Positions 1 through 11,634 of a DNA stretch of 64,000 bases are shown in pieces; within the stretch, counting starts at the first letter, position 1, and the number at the start of each line of letters is the position of its first letter. The notes under the pieces are model-generated. The model had not been told where the DNA came from and did no database searches. It saw only the letters and a list, made by a program, of their open reading frames with translations. The translations under genes and the position numbers were made by a program. This DNA comes from Cryptomeria japonica (Eukaryota > Streptophyta > Pinopsida > Cupressales > Cupressaceae): NCBI RefSeq assembly GCF_030272615.1, contig NC_081414.1, positions 527,911,137 through 527,975,136 on the forward strand, in the 5' to 3' direction.

Positions 1-89
1 TGATATTATAATGCTTAACCCCAAAATATTGGTGGGAAATTCAATTTCTAGGTCGTCCTAAAGACGAAATTAAGATCTAGGGTTTCATA

Positions 90-160
90 CATAAGAGTTC
101 TCTTTCTTCATTTGAAGGGATCAGATCTAAGAATCTAAGAGCAGGTTTTTGGAGCACAAG
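90..160 (+). repeat. 71-bp direct repeat, copy A
   Basis: This 71-bp stretch recurs at 1704-1774 with one mismatch (gcagg here, gcacg there). It ends exactly where the LTR-like segment starting TGTTGGCATT begins. The bases before it do not match those before the second copy, so the duplication has a sharp left edge. It is far longer than the 5-bp target duplication expected for an LTR element. Confidence 0.9.
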
Positions 161-1689
161 TGTTGGCATTATAACAGACAAGAAGAAGGTTGGCATTCCA
201 ATTACAATGAGAGATTGTTGGCATTTCAATAAGAATATTGAGAAGGTTGTTGATGACTATGGATATAACTGATTAAGGATGATTACTGTCTTAATATTAT
301 TATTTTGTCATTGATATCAAGAAATTGATTTTCCAATTCAGTATGATGTTGCCATATCTTAAGAAGTATGATTTGATGAGTATAAAGATGCCGGTAAAAG
401 ACACGGAAAGAATATGATGAATAAGGGGATAAGTTATTCAATGGGCAACTATTACCGAGTTAGACAATGATGAGATCATGATGTTTAGATTGTTTTGATA
501 ACCTACATATGCTATTGTTTGAAAGGTTAATACTATACTATGTTACCGAGCAAAGAACCTAGTCGGTAAACCCTAAGGAACCTAGTCGGTAAACCCTAAG
601 GTTATCGCTATCGGTTAATGAAGGCAGGATGTCTACCGAGTGAAGTTTCGTATTTACTGAGTTACAACCGAGCTATAATAGAATGCATTAAATGTTTACA
701 TGTGATATTTAATGAAGGAAGCTGATGAGCTGGAGTGAATTAAATGATTGGTAAGCCATGTATGAAGATTGTTTAAGAATCTATGGTAAAGAAAGATCGG
801 CAGGAAGATCTACAGTTCAGATTGAACCGCAATACCCTAACATAAGTTCCAAGGTGAAAATGCAAGTTCCAAGGTGGGGTAAAATGTTTTCAGATCGAAG
901 GATACATTGAACCTAGACAAGATTGAAGATCTGATGGCTATGATTGATCATGGGAAATGTGATCAAGGAGATTAAGCGGTTAGAAGATTGTTTATAAATA
1001 GGAAACTGTTGATAAACAATGTATGTGGGCAAGTGTATGCACAAGGATGCTACATAGTGATTACCAAGCATAGAAGCTTGAATACCTGTTTTGATAACAA
1101 AGTATAGAGCCCAACAGAGGGACAAGATAAGTCCTATGAATTAATTGAATTGAGCAAATAAGAATCTGCTTCAATATTTTTAGATGTGAAGTTGCAGACA
1201 TATTTTTATTACTATTATTTTGAGAAGTAGTAGAAAATCTCTTAACCGAGTGGACTTAACAGTCTTATTTGTAAAATCCTCTAGCAAGGTGACATTCTTA
1301 TTGAGTGTTTGAAATCCTTTAACAAGGCCACTTCTAACAAAGTGAAGATCCTAACAGATCTGAGGGAAATCCCTTAACTGGGTCACATCTAGCAATGTGT
1401 TTGTAATCTTTAACATGATTTGCTTTTAACTGAGCATACTCTAGAAGAGTATATTTCTTAGTGGGTCCAAAATCCCACAGTGGTTTTTCCCTATTTGGGT
1501 TTCCACGTTAAATCTGGTGTTATGAGGTTTATATTGTTCATATGCTTTTGAGTTTGCATGTTTGACAGTTTTGGTTATATGACTGATATATATGTTACCG
1601 AGGTTGAATCTGATGTTTTTATGGATGATTAAGTTTGTATGATTCACCCCCCCCCTCTCATCTTGTTGGCTATTGGATCTGTACTTACA
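161..1689 (+). mobile_element. Copia-type LTR, plus orientation
   Basis: The segment begins TGTTGGCATT and ends ...GTACTTACA (TG...CA ends). About 30-45 bp before its end it has the TTCACCCCCCCCCTCTC tract that also lies near the 3' end of five other LTRs in this window. A TATAAATAGG box lies near 993, in the right place for a U3 promoter. The following bases resemble an initiator-tRNA primer site. The simplest reading is a 5' LTR, with the interior continuing to the right, or a solo LTR. No coding sequence is expected inside it and none is seen. The right boundary is uncertain by a few bases. Confidence 0.6.
993..1002 (+). promoter_or_regulatory. TATA box in LTR 161-1689
   Basis: TATAAATAGG, a strong plant TATA match, sits about 830 bp into the LTR-like segment. 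The TATA boxes of the other LTRs in the window are similarly internal. It is likely the element's own promoter, not that of a host gene. Confidence 0.5.
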
Positions 1690-1704
1690 TTAAGTATCAG
1701 AAAC
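1690..1704 (+). other. Degenerate primer-binding site
   Basis: The bases TTAAGTATCAGAAAC immediately after the LTR end resemble the TTGGTATCAGAGC site complementary to the initiator-Met tRNA 3' end. Such sites are used by plant Copia elements and appear at 19066-19077 and 28756-28767 in this window. There are several mismatches, so this may be decayed. Confidence 0.4.
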
Positions 1705-1774
1705 ATAAGAGTTCTCTTTCTTCATTTGAAGGGATCAGATCTAAGAATCTAAGAGCACGTTTTTGGAGCACAAG
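1704..1774 (+). repeat. 71-bp direct repeat, copy B
   Basis: Second copy of the 90-160 sequence, with a single mismatch. It lies 14 bases after the LTR end, so it would be the start of that element's interior if the LTR is a 5' LTR. Confidence 0.9.
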
Positions 1775-2806
1775 GAGCCTTCTATGTAGTGAAAGAGAAG
1801 CCTATGTGGAGTATTCAACAAAATTCAACAAAATTCAACAACATTCATCAAGAATTCATCATCAATTAGGAGCCTTGAATACATTGAAGAGTAATAGGAG
1901 ATCTAGTGGCAAATATCCCTCCCTTGGGGATTGGTATGATTTCATGTTATTTTCATGTCTTTGTATGAGCTTATTTACATCAATTTGCACATTTACATTC
2001 ATGCTTTATATTATTTAGCACATTTGATTTGGAGAATTTCCATTTACATTTACATTTACATTTAGGGTTTACTCTCCAAAGCATAGGGTAGCTCTAGTTT
2101 CTTATCATTTAGGATCTTGCATACACACAAGGTTCTAGCACACACATTTTCAGTACATTATCGACTATTTGTGGAGGTGGAAATTACCAACATAGGGGTT
2201 TGACTGAGGCAAGACCCTATATAGCCACCCCAAAACCTCTCTTTATAGTTGCAAATGCAAAAACAAGTACCCTGAAGGAGTTTTAGATTAGGAAAAGACA
2301 TAAGAACAACCCATAACCCTCAAATTTGCCCTAATTTTTCAAGGATAGGGGCGTGGCACCTTGGTCCTTCCCAGGACAGGGGTGTGGTGCCTTGGTCCCT
2401 TGACTTTTCAGTGATTTTTGGCAGTATACAGGTTCAAAATCTTAGAATTGCAGTCTGTTAGTTACAACCTCCTGTCTGTAGAAATAGGACAGGGGCATGG
2501 CACCCTGGTCCTGGTTAGTTTGGCTCATTTTTCAGCATCAGGTATGCATTAAAATTCCTCCCCCTTGTTTTTTTTCAGTATCTCAGTTCCAGATCTATAA
2601 GTTTGTGCAATTTCAGTTCATATGTGCTTCATTGTTTATCTCCTAGTCTAGTTGATCAATCAAACCCTATTTTTCTCATCACATACAACAAGAGGAATAG
2701 AAACCCTAAGAGATAATACTTGGCTCTCTCTTTCTCACAAGAAGTAGCCAAAGTGAGATATCTCTGTAGGCTCTTTCGTATTCCCAAAGTGTTGGGTAAA
2801 GTAGGA
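1775..2806. other. Non-coding repeat-derived DNA with short repeats
   Basis: No credible gene is seen. The stretch holds a run of tandem CAAAATT/CAACA-like phrases (1818-1850), a (CATTTA)n microsatellite near 2039-2070, and a TATATAG sequence near 2217. Three degenerate copies of a GGGGYRTGGYRCCYTGGTCC phrase lie near 2347, 2380 and 2492. The wording around 2190-2220 resembles the Gypsy LTR at 6744-7856, so this may be a decayed LTR. Confidence 0.5.
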
Positions 2807-3970
2807 TTAGGTCCTAGTCACCCGGTCTCGCTTTTTCACCTCCACACTAACCTCTTGACAAAAAAGTTTAAGTGCCTTCAAATGCTCTCTTAAATAATTC
2901 ACAACTTTTCCAATTAGATTAAGATCATCCACATATAAAAGTAGCTTCACTACATAACCTGCAAGTTGAATACCTTCCCCAGTAGTTTTGTTTATCCATT
3001 CTTCAAGTTTATCAATACATAGGCCAAAAAAATTAGGGGAAAGAGGACACCCTTGTTTAAATCCAATGTCATTGCCAAAACATTTAGCCATCACCTCGTT
3101 AGTTATGATTTTAGCTCTAACTTGATCATAGAGTTTATGTACAGTAGCTCTAAACTCATTGGGAATCCCAAGTTCCTCCATTCTACTCGAATACATTTCC
3201 CTAGGAGTTGTGTCAAATGCTTTCTTGAAATTAATGAAGCAATAAAAAAGTTATTTCCCTTGTGTCTCCCATCTTTCTCAATAAAGTGTCTAAGAGTGAT
3301 GCAATGGTCAATGGTGGAGTTATTTGGTCTAAAACTTACTTGCCCTTTTTCTCTTTTTCCTTCTCTTTCTGCCCAATTGCTAATTCTTGCAAAGGAATCA
3401 CTATTGTTGATTATGTCAAAAAGCCGCTTTGAATGACTTTGTTAAAAATATTTTTGATGCAGGGAGAAAGAAGCTCCATTTTCTACTATAAAAAATCAGC
3501 TTGCAACCCGTCAATGTCCTAAGCTTTACCACCTGCGAAATTTCTTATACCTTTCTTGACATCTTTTGTGAAGAGTTCTTTTGAATCACTAATTAGATGA
3601 GCTTTGTCCTTATCATGCACCCACTCATGAAGGAGCTTTTCATAATCTAACCACTATGCATATGTGATGTTGTTTTTTGTTTGTTTTCTCTCTTGTTGTA
3701 GCACCTACCAAAATCCTTTGGAGTAAATCTTTCCTTCTTGTCATTTACATAGTTTTCTTTTTTCAATTTTATCAAATTCTCATATATTCTTTTTCTTTTT
3801 CCGGTTGACTCATTATCTTTAAAATGTCTTCTTGTAGGCTTGCACCCTTTGTCAAACCAAGGGTTAGTAGGAAAGAAAATTGAAACCCACTTCTTAGGTT
3901 GAGATCTTTTGCATACTTTTAGTGCCTTATGCATTTTTAGGATCAACATATTTTTGCAAATGTGGTCCAT
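2807..3970 (-). pseudogene. Non-LTR retrotransposon reverse transcriptase, broken
   Basis: On the minus strand, reading from 3970 down, a linker region (NPWFDKGCK) is followed by stop-broken segments and then an RT core. RT motif B (GFKQGCPLSPNFFGLCIDKL) and motif C (LLYVDDLNLI) are both visible in the open piece 3196-2807. The two catalytic aspartates of YVDD are kept. The piece upstream of it (about 3640-3200) carries an LINE-like sequence ending in ...GKA, then DIDGLQADFL, but is interrupted by stops and frame changes. The endonuclease is absent or unrecognisable. The motif wording differs from the L1-type LINEs at 13276 and 35805, so this is a separate non-LTR family. It is dead, and its borders could not be fixed. 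Confidence 0.75.
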
Positions 3971-6100
3971 TTCTTTATTGTTTTCCTTGCATGATATGTT
4001 ATTTTCTACTATATAAAGGTGTATTTAAAGTGTTACTACAAAAAGATCCCAATTTTCATGATTCACAAGGATTTTACCTTGCAAATGTATGTTTCTATGC
4101 TTGTGCATGGTCTTCATTTTTTGTTGTTTGTTTGTATGGATGAAAAAATTAACAAGAAGAGGTAAATGATTTGATTTCATCTCACTAGGACAACCCCTAT
4201 TTGTTAAGGAAAGGAAGTGAAGGGAACTAAAAACTCATAGGAGGGCATTAGAGAACAAGGTGAAAGCATACAAAGGGCATCTTGACTCAAATCAAAGTGC
4301 ATGTTATTCTTAGTTCACATGCCTCAATGCTTGTCACGTTCAAGATTCTAATACGCTTGAACTTGTTTCCATTTTCTTATGGTTTCAAATTGGTGAGGAT
4401 GTTTTATTTCATTTTTAAGAATAACCATTTACCCTTAATAGGACAATCCTAAGGTGTCTCCTTTTGTTACACTAACTTTTGAGTGTCATCTTGATTTTAT
4501 ATGGATTTTTCATAATCAAATTTCAACATCTTCTTTATATGGGTTCATTGTCAAATGATGGTGTTATACTAACATTAGTGCAACCATGGTTTGTCTAAGA
4601 AATTTCTCTTCACTATTTGTAGTGATTCATCCTATTATTTTTCTTATCTTTGAGTCTATTTTTGGATATACATCACATACTTCACATATTTTACACCCCT
4701 TGTCCATTTTATATCCCACCACAATTTTTAAGCCTTTAAATTGCAATAACACTTGGTCAATTTTGTTGTAATAAAATAACTTGCACAAGAGAATAATATA
4801 ATAGGGAATATGCTAAAAAAAATGACCGTTCTTGAGAATAATAAACCACTTCAAGGGAGAAATCCTCCAAAAGTCTCAAATAAGAGCACAATTCACAATT
4901 TGATGATCATAAATTAATCACCAACTCTTATATATACCATACTTATGCCTTGGATGCCATGCAAATTGAATTAACTACCTATAGAATATTATATTAATGA
5001 TTAAATAACATAATGATCATGCTTGTCATAATCTGATGACACATATTCCTATTTACACTATAAGATTAAGGGTGTAGCATAGTGATTCTATTTTCAAACA
5101 AGTTGAAAGGCTATGCATGCATTTGGTTTGATACACCTAGACTGCACTTCATTTCATCTATTAATAATGACCTTTATTATGTATTTTACCATAAGCATTA
5201 ATGTCTTTAACAACATGATATGCACGTCTTGTAATTACACATTTGTCAAATAAATCTTAAAAACAACATATTAGTACATATCATGGTTCACAATATGTCT
5301 TAGCAACATCCTAAATTTTCCTTCAACAACCAGATCCATGCCAACTCTAATTTTGCTAGTTCCATAACATGTTCAACCATCTGGAGAGCTCCTTAAAACA
5401 TCACTCCAAATTTCATCCAGGGAGCTTTTCCTCCCCAAATTGATTTTCAAACAATATGGCATACTTTTGACACTAGATGAAACCACATGAATCCCACCAA
5501 TTCTACTACTCTCTTATCCAATACTTGACCTTCCCCTTCCACCAAATATCCTTGCCAAAGGAAATAAAGGCCAAAACATTTTCAAAGAACTACAAAACAG
5601 TCAAATTAATTTTTTTTATCTTCATGGTATTTGTTACAAACCTTTGCTTTTCATTAAAATATGCTCCAACAAAAATTACAAAAGATATCTAGGCAAATTT
5701 TCATTCAACCAACAAAAAATGTCTCTATTATAGAGTCCATGCAAGATACCTCATTTTCCAATGATAAAATATCACTCCCATTAGTCATCCACGGGGGCTT
5801 CACTAGCTGGGCAATATTATATCATGTGCATTCATATTGGGGGGTTTAATGTCCCAAAAATGAGGGTACAATATATTGCCTATCGGTGAAAATAGGGAGG
5901 TTTTTAATTTGGGCTATGAAAAAATACAATATCTGGTGAAAATAGGGGGGCTTTTAATTTAGGTTGTGTATTAGGAGGGGGTGACAAAAAAGGACTTTAG
6001 GGGAATATTTTTTGAAAATAGGGGAATTATTTAGTATGCCATGAATGCATGTGCTATAATCCAAGTTCACTAAGTGAAGCCTTCGTGTAGTCATCCAAGA
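3971..6100. other. AT-rich DNA, nothing recognised
   Basis: Only short open stretches without known motifs are present. One minor feature is a two-copy tandem phrase of about 34 bp with period 51 at 5886-5970 (GGTGAAAATAGGGAGG-type). No LTR ends, RNA gene or conserved domain could be supported. Confidence 0.5.
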
Positions 6101-6143
6101 AACTCTTTCTTTAATCATAATTGCATGATTTAATACCATAGGA

Positions 6144-6430
6144 GTGAAATACATTCCTATTGATAGTGGGTTAGTAGTCAACATTTGTAGAACAAATTTC
6201 CTACACTCAATCAATATTTTCTATTCATACTTGACTAAGTTTGACTTATTAATTAGTGGTTTTAAAAATGCTAGTAGAAAACCCCTAGGTACCTTCACTT
6301 TACCTATAACTATTGGGCCCCTCACCATTGACGATTCATTCCATGTCATTGCTAGAAAATCAAATTACAACTTGCATCTAGGATGACATGGTTGTATGCA
6401 ATGCAAGTCTTTCCATCCACATTAGGGTTT
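6144..6430 (+). pseudogene. Ty3/Gypsy aspartic protease fragment
   Basis: The translation contains PLGTFTLPITIGP followed by a FHVIARKSNYNLHLG stretch. After a frameshift near 6380 come residues resembling WLYAMQVFPSTL. This is the C-terminal half of the plant Gypsy protease, where LPI-IGP, F.V and YNLLLGRPWLH...PST are typical. The catalytic DSG half is missing. No RT follows. The piece lies just left of the Gypsy LTR at 6744. It is not part of that element in the expected order, so it is probably the remnant of an older one into which 6744-50468 inserted. Confidence 0.65.
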
Positions 6431-6743
6431 TGATTTGTTATTCATTTCATGCATTTATCTTATGCTTTATTGAGTGATTTGATTAATTGTGAATTGGGTT
6501 TCATTGCATTTCCTATTTTGATTATTCACGATTTCTTTGATCCACAAGTTTATTGATATAATTTCTCTTGATGTGGTATTATAGATATGATATAGTTAAT
6601 TATTTGAGAATAAGAGCATATCAATTCCATGAAAAAACTTTACTTGAGGATGTTTTTGTAGGTAATTCTCATGCACAAAAAAATGGTGAGAATTTAAGGA
6701 TGAAGACAAAGAAGTTTAATTGTTATAACTTTGAGTTATGCAA

Positions 6744-7856
6744 AGTAGTGTTCTAAATTGTATTCGCCTACAATTTTGTCCTCACCTAGGCCTCACTTTG
6801 GCATTTTGGTTTCCAAAGACTGATTGCAATTTTGATTCTGCTCACACCACCCACCTATTTTGCATTTACATCAATTTCCCAATTATCCCTCCAATTTGGA
6901 GTCTTGATTTCCAAGACCAAGGTGTACCATTCCCTAGTCCTAAATTAGGTTCAAGGAGTGCCACGCCCCGAGCCTCTTAATTGGACCCCAAATTGAAGAT
7001 TCATAATGGCCATCATTAATGAGAGGGAATTTGAATTCCATGTTGTCCTATTAAGGAAACTCAACTTGATTTTTGATGGTCAAGTATAAAACAAGGTCTA
7101 CTCCTCTCATTCTAAACCTAAAAACTTTAAAGATCTCAATTAAACTCTAGCAAATTCAATTGAGAAAGCAATCACTCCTTCATCAAGCATTGGAGTAGAA
7201 GTGAAGTCAAGTTCAAGCATTGAATATTGAAGTCAAGGTAAACTTTTTGGTTTCAAGCATTACATTTCAAATTCGGTCTTTCCCTAAAAAAAGAACTTTT
7301 ATTTTAGTCTTTCATTACATTTGTGAATTCAATTTCATGGTTAATTACAAAACTGGGGTTTTACCTAAGGCAAACCCCTATTCCCAACATATTCCCCTTT
7401 CTTTTTGTGTAGGAAACATGGGTGAAGTTGTACTTGGGAAATATACAGTGACAAACAGGTTCAACTTTTGATGATAGAAAATTCAGAGGACAAGGGAAGA
7501 TTTGTGCTACCTAGTCCTGAAAACTCAGGACAAACTTTTGAGAAAAGGTGCTACACATCTCCTTTCACCAAAATCCAAGTTGGTGGCTTAGTGGGATATC
7601 TGTAGCTTATTGTTTCTATCAATTTACTTCAATAAGTCATGGTTTTTCCCTAATTTCATAGTTACATTACAATTCAACTTAGAAAGAGGATAGTTAACTC
7701 TAACCAGTTGAATCCAATCAGAATATCAGTCTCTTTCCCATTAGAATTGAGCCTAGATGTATTGGTTTCAACCCCCTTTCAATGTAATTTGGTTAATTGG
7801 GCTATTTAGTGGATTTACTTAGCTAAACCCTAATTCCTAATTTTTCATTCATTCCA
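6744..7856 (+). repeat. 5' LTR of Gypsy element A
   Basis: This sequence matches 49444-50468 almost throughout, including the phrase CTCACCTAGGCCTCACTTTGG. The first base of the LTR appears changed (AGTAGTG against TGTAGTG in the other copy). A TATAAAAC box lies at about 7085. The right end is inferred from a primer-site-like sequence and could be off by tens of bases. Confidence 0.7.
7085..7092 (+). promoter_or_regulatory. TATA box, Gypsy A 5' LTR
   Basis: TATAAAAC is preceded by the phrase GGTCAAG. The partner LTR has TATAAATAG after the same phrase at 49770, which supports a functional promoter position in this family. Confidence 0.55.
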
Positions 7857-7858
7857 TT

Positions 7859-7875
7859 TTGGTGAACCTGACGTC
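7859..7875 (+). other. Candidate primer-binding site, Gypsy A
   Basis: TGGTGAACCTGACGTC follows the LTR-like sequence and begins with TGG, as expected for a site pairing with a tRNA CCA end. I cannot assign the tRNA. The position agrees with the presumed LTR end. Confidence 0.35.
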
Positions 7876-8311
7876 TTGCATGCCTAATTCTGATTTATTG
7901 TCTCAAATTTAATTTTGTATGCATTTTAAATTCAAATTTGCACTCATAATTATTATTTTCAATTGAATTTCATAAATTTAGAGGTTAAATTCACAAAAAC
8001 CCTAATTTATTATTCTAAAATTGACTTGTGGGTTGCATAATTTCACAAGTATATTTTCAGATCTGACTATTATAAAATGTTATGTTATGATTTAAAGGTT
8101 TTTATTGTTCAAAATCATAATTCAAATTTCTTAATTAATTGGTTAACCAATCATTGTTACAACAAATTGCATTGCTTAATCATAGTTTTCAATTTTTGCA
8201 TTCAAATTTCCCTCCTATATGCATGAGTTTTGTTACCATTAGCCCTACATACAATATTCCCATGAGAATAAGTTGTAGAATTAAGATTCTCAAGGTTTAA
8301 TCACAAAGGGT

Positions 8312-9197
8312 ATGGAGCTTCAATTATATCACTTATTTCATGAGAATATTGGTGCTTCCTCTAATCCAACAAATGACATCATTTATACCCATTCTCCTCA
8401 TAATTCTCATGATGTGGATGAATCACTAAATAGGGTTTCTATTGACCAATTGGAGAAAATTGATAATGAATTTGAAAATCTTCAACAATGGATGAGTCAA
8501 CAATAGCCAGAAAGTGAGGCAATCCCTTTGCTTGAAGGATTAAAAAGAATGGTGCAAATTACTAAAATTGGGGTTGATTTGTTGTGTGGCCTTGCTCATA
8601 TTGTTGACACTAATATCATGCAAATAAAAAGTTGTGCCGAAGTTCTTGGTTACTCTCAACCTACTAGTCAAGTCAATCATTCCATTCTTATGACTACATC
8701 CTTTCCTAGTGTGCCTACATTTAAATCTTCTATCATAGCTATTTCCACACAAATTGTTAATCCTACACATGTTATTCATGGGAGAAATCCCCTTAATCAA
8801 TATTCTTACGTACCTCCTTCCATGAGTCTTCCATTTGTATCCCAATCATTTTCCATACCAACATACCATAGTGTTCCACCTACTTATTCTCAACCTCCAC
8901 CTACATATAACAATGTAATCCATCACAATCCAATATTTCCAATTTCAACCCAACTGTCGAAGCAACCATCAATAATCTAGTCCAGACTATTATATCCCTA
9001 CAACAATGATTGACTTCCATTACTCAATCCAAGTTTAATGTGCCCACATTTGATGTAGAGAACCCATTATCCGATAACATTATCTATGCAGTTCCCCCTA
9101 AACACATCGATGTCCCTTAATTGGAGTTCTATAATGGAAAAGGTGACCACTTGACTCATGAAAATAAATTGCAAACTTTGTGTAGTGATTTTGCTCA
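8312..9197 (+). pseudogene. Gypsy A gag, N-terminal part
   Basis: The reading frame from the ATG at 8312 is interrupted by a TAG at 8504. A second open piece from 8528 has a proline/serine-rich segment (SQPPPTYNN) and ends at a stop near 8978. Further stops follow before the phrase LEFYNGKGDHLTHENK just left of 9197. That last phrase is the start of the plant retrotransposon gag domain, where a 'F.GKGDP..H...' pattern is typical. The protein is cut by the Copia insertion and continues at 20418. The start was chosen as the first ATG after the leader with a long open stretch. It would be the structural protein of the virus-like particle. Confidence 0.6.
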
Positions 9198-10538
9198 TGT
9201 TGGCAACAACAATGAAGGAAAACTAAGAGGGGGGGGGGGGTGAATCAATTTTCATCAGATAAACAAACTTAACCTCAAATACAAATCTGATTAACTATAG
9301 AAACAAAAAAGATAAGAAAATTGATAGCACAACACACAACACCAAGATTTTGATGTGGAAAACCCAGTTAAGGGAAAAACCACAATGGGAACCTCCCCAC
9401 AATAAGATGATACTCTACCATAGTATGTGAAAATAATTACAATGGGTAATGCACATGCATTCAGGCTCACTGCCCAAAATACAATAACCTGAAAGGATAC
9501 AATCCTAAAGGAAGGTTCACTACCTTACCAGGAAGTCTCATTGACTTACAAAATATTCAGACAACAATCTGGGATTAATTGAACTAAAAGAATAGCATTT
9601 ACAAACGCCTGATGATAGTTCCGGTTAAGCACATTTGTCTTCTCTGCAATACTCCAATCTCTACTCAATCACAATGTTGAAGGATGTATTCACTTGTTCA
9701 GACTTTTACCATTCTCTGATAATGTAGACACAACATCGATACCAAATTTACATGACTATATCACCTATTTATAGAATTCATCAACCTTGGCTACAAGGTC
9801 GACCAAACCCTCAACTCACAATTACAAAATCACATCACACGATACAAAGATCGACCACCAGACCAATGTAATGATATACATGATGTAACATGGACATAAA
9901 CCAAATGCTCAAAGACAAAACACCACCGAAAATCATGCCGAGGTCAACCGCAACATGATACTTAATCAAATAGGTCTCATATAGCATGAACAACACCACC
10001 GAATGAACAAAACACCAAAACCATGCACAACAATTAATGTAGATCATAAAAAGAAATAGGACATAATTAGGAAATGCCAACAAGTACATTAGAATCATCT
10101 GTAATAGCTGCACCAACACCACTTATCAAATAACATCTAAAACTCAAGAACACTCAAACAACAACAATTGCCATGAGGAAAGATAACTTGTGGAGAACCA
10201 AATCACGAACCATCTAAAATCAAGATACACAAGAACATACCAAACAATCTCCCAAAATCTCAACTCAAGATCTGATCACACCGGAATATACTGGAGGAAA
10301 TATCAAACTCTACAAAGCATTGATCAGAAGAACCAAATTGTAAACCGGATCATTTGATATGATCAATTAAGCTCCTAGATCACTGAAACAATTATAGAAA
10401 GATATAATGATACAAGAAATATTCCATATACCAAACCGTGATCCCAATAAACCAATATGCAACCACTAGAGCAATAAATCACATGAATATGTTGACATCA
10501 ATGACAACAACATATCCTAGCAGCAACAATGTCTAACA
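9198..10538 (-). repeat. 3' LTR of Copia element 1
   Basis: It starts TGTTGGCAAC on the plus strand and ends GTCTAACA, so on the minus strand it reads TGTTAGAC...CAACA. It aligns with 19078-20416 over its whole length. A G-run of 12 or so followed by TGAATCA lies 30-45 bp from its plus-strand start, which is the U5 end on the minus strand. Confidence 0.9.
9764..9773 (-). promoter_or_regulatory. TATA box in Copia 1 3' LTR
   Basis: The minus strand reads TATAAATAGG. The same box occurs at 19641-19650 in the partner LTR. Confidence 0.55.
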
Positions 10539-10551
10539 ATCTCCCCCTTTG
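10539..10551 (-). other. Polypurine tract of Copia 1
   Basis: On the minus strand AAAGGGGGAGAT directly abuts the LTR start. An identical tract sits at 51529-51541 in Copia element 2. It would prime plus-strand DNA synthesis. Confidence 0.8.
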
Positions 10552-10864
10552 GCATTGATGGCAACATATGGATGTGAAAAATAATCAATGCAAAGAAAGA
10601 AAACATCTCTAACAAAATCCCCCTTAGATCAAGCAGATAAAATAGTTTTTCACATGCTTTCTCCCCTCCTTTGACATCAATGACAAAGGTTATCAAAACA
10701 AAAAACCAAACTTACTCTCCCCCTTAGAATAAACAAATCATGATTGTAACTAGCTCAATTGAACCACTAATAGACTACTCCATCAGAGGAGCAACATAGG
10801 CTCATCAATCTGGACAAAAAGAATAAAACTGTGAAGTCCACCGGATTGATGCAACTTAATGCAT

Positions 10865-11629
10865 CTAGTTCCTATCAGGAGGGGTGGATACCCCTAACTT
10901 GTCTCTGAAATAGACAAATGTATCTGTAGGCAAAGGCTTGGTGAAAATATCAGCAATTTGTTCCTTTGTAGACACATACTCTAACTTCACTTCCTCTTCA
11001 TTGACTTTCTCTCTCAAGAAATGATACTTGATTGATACATGTTTAGTCTTTGAATGTTGCAATAGGTTATTTGACATATTAATAGCACTGGAATTATCCC
11101 AATATATGACAATAGGCTCATCATAGATAAGTCTTATATTGCTCAACATTTGTTTCATCCAAACTACTTGAGTGCAGTTACTAGCAACAACAATGTATTC
11201 AACTTCAGTAGTAGATAGGAAAACCAAATCTTGTTTCTTACTTGCCCATGAAACCAATTTCTTACCCAAAAAGAATGCACCATCGGAGGTACTCTTGCAA
11301 TCATCAACATCACCATCCCTATCAGTATCTGTGTAAGCACATAGCATGAAATCATCATTCCTCGGATACCACAAATCATAATCCACAATTCCTTTCAAGT
11401 ATCTAAATATCCTCTTTACAACAGTGACATGACTCTCTTTCAGAACAACTTGATGTCTAGCAGCCATGCACACAACATGCATAATGTTAGGTCTAGTCCG
11501 AGTCAAATATAACAGTCCACCAGCCATAAATTTGTACAAGTTCTAATTAGCTTTCAAAGATTCATCATTTTTAGATAATTTGCAGCCAGTCACCATAGGA
11601 GTTCCAACCAGTTTATAATCTTCTAACCC
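10865..11629 (-). pseudogene. Copia 1 RNase H region (end of pol)
   Basis: The open piece 11539-10865 gives 224 residues and is the C-terminal end of the Copia polyprotein. Visible motifs are AYTDTDRDGD (first Asp), TEVEYIVVA (Glu), YWDNSSAI (Asp) and TKEQIADIFTKPLP at the end. This is the complete Copia RNase H signature and normal tail length. The open part begins only at 11539, after a stop, and the sequence up to 11629 continues the RT-RNase H connection. A solo LTR at 11635 separates it from the RT half. It would remove RNA from RNA-DNA hybrids during reverse transcription. About 310 bp of non-coding DNA separates its stop from the polypurine tract. Confidence 0.85.
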
Positions 11630-11634
11630 AAACT

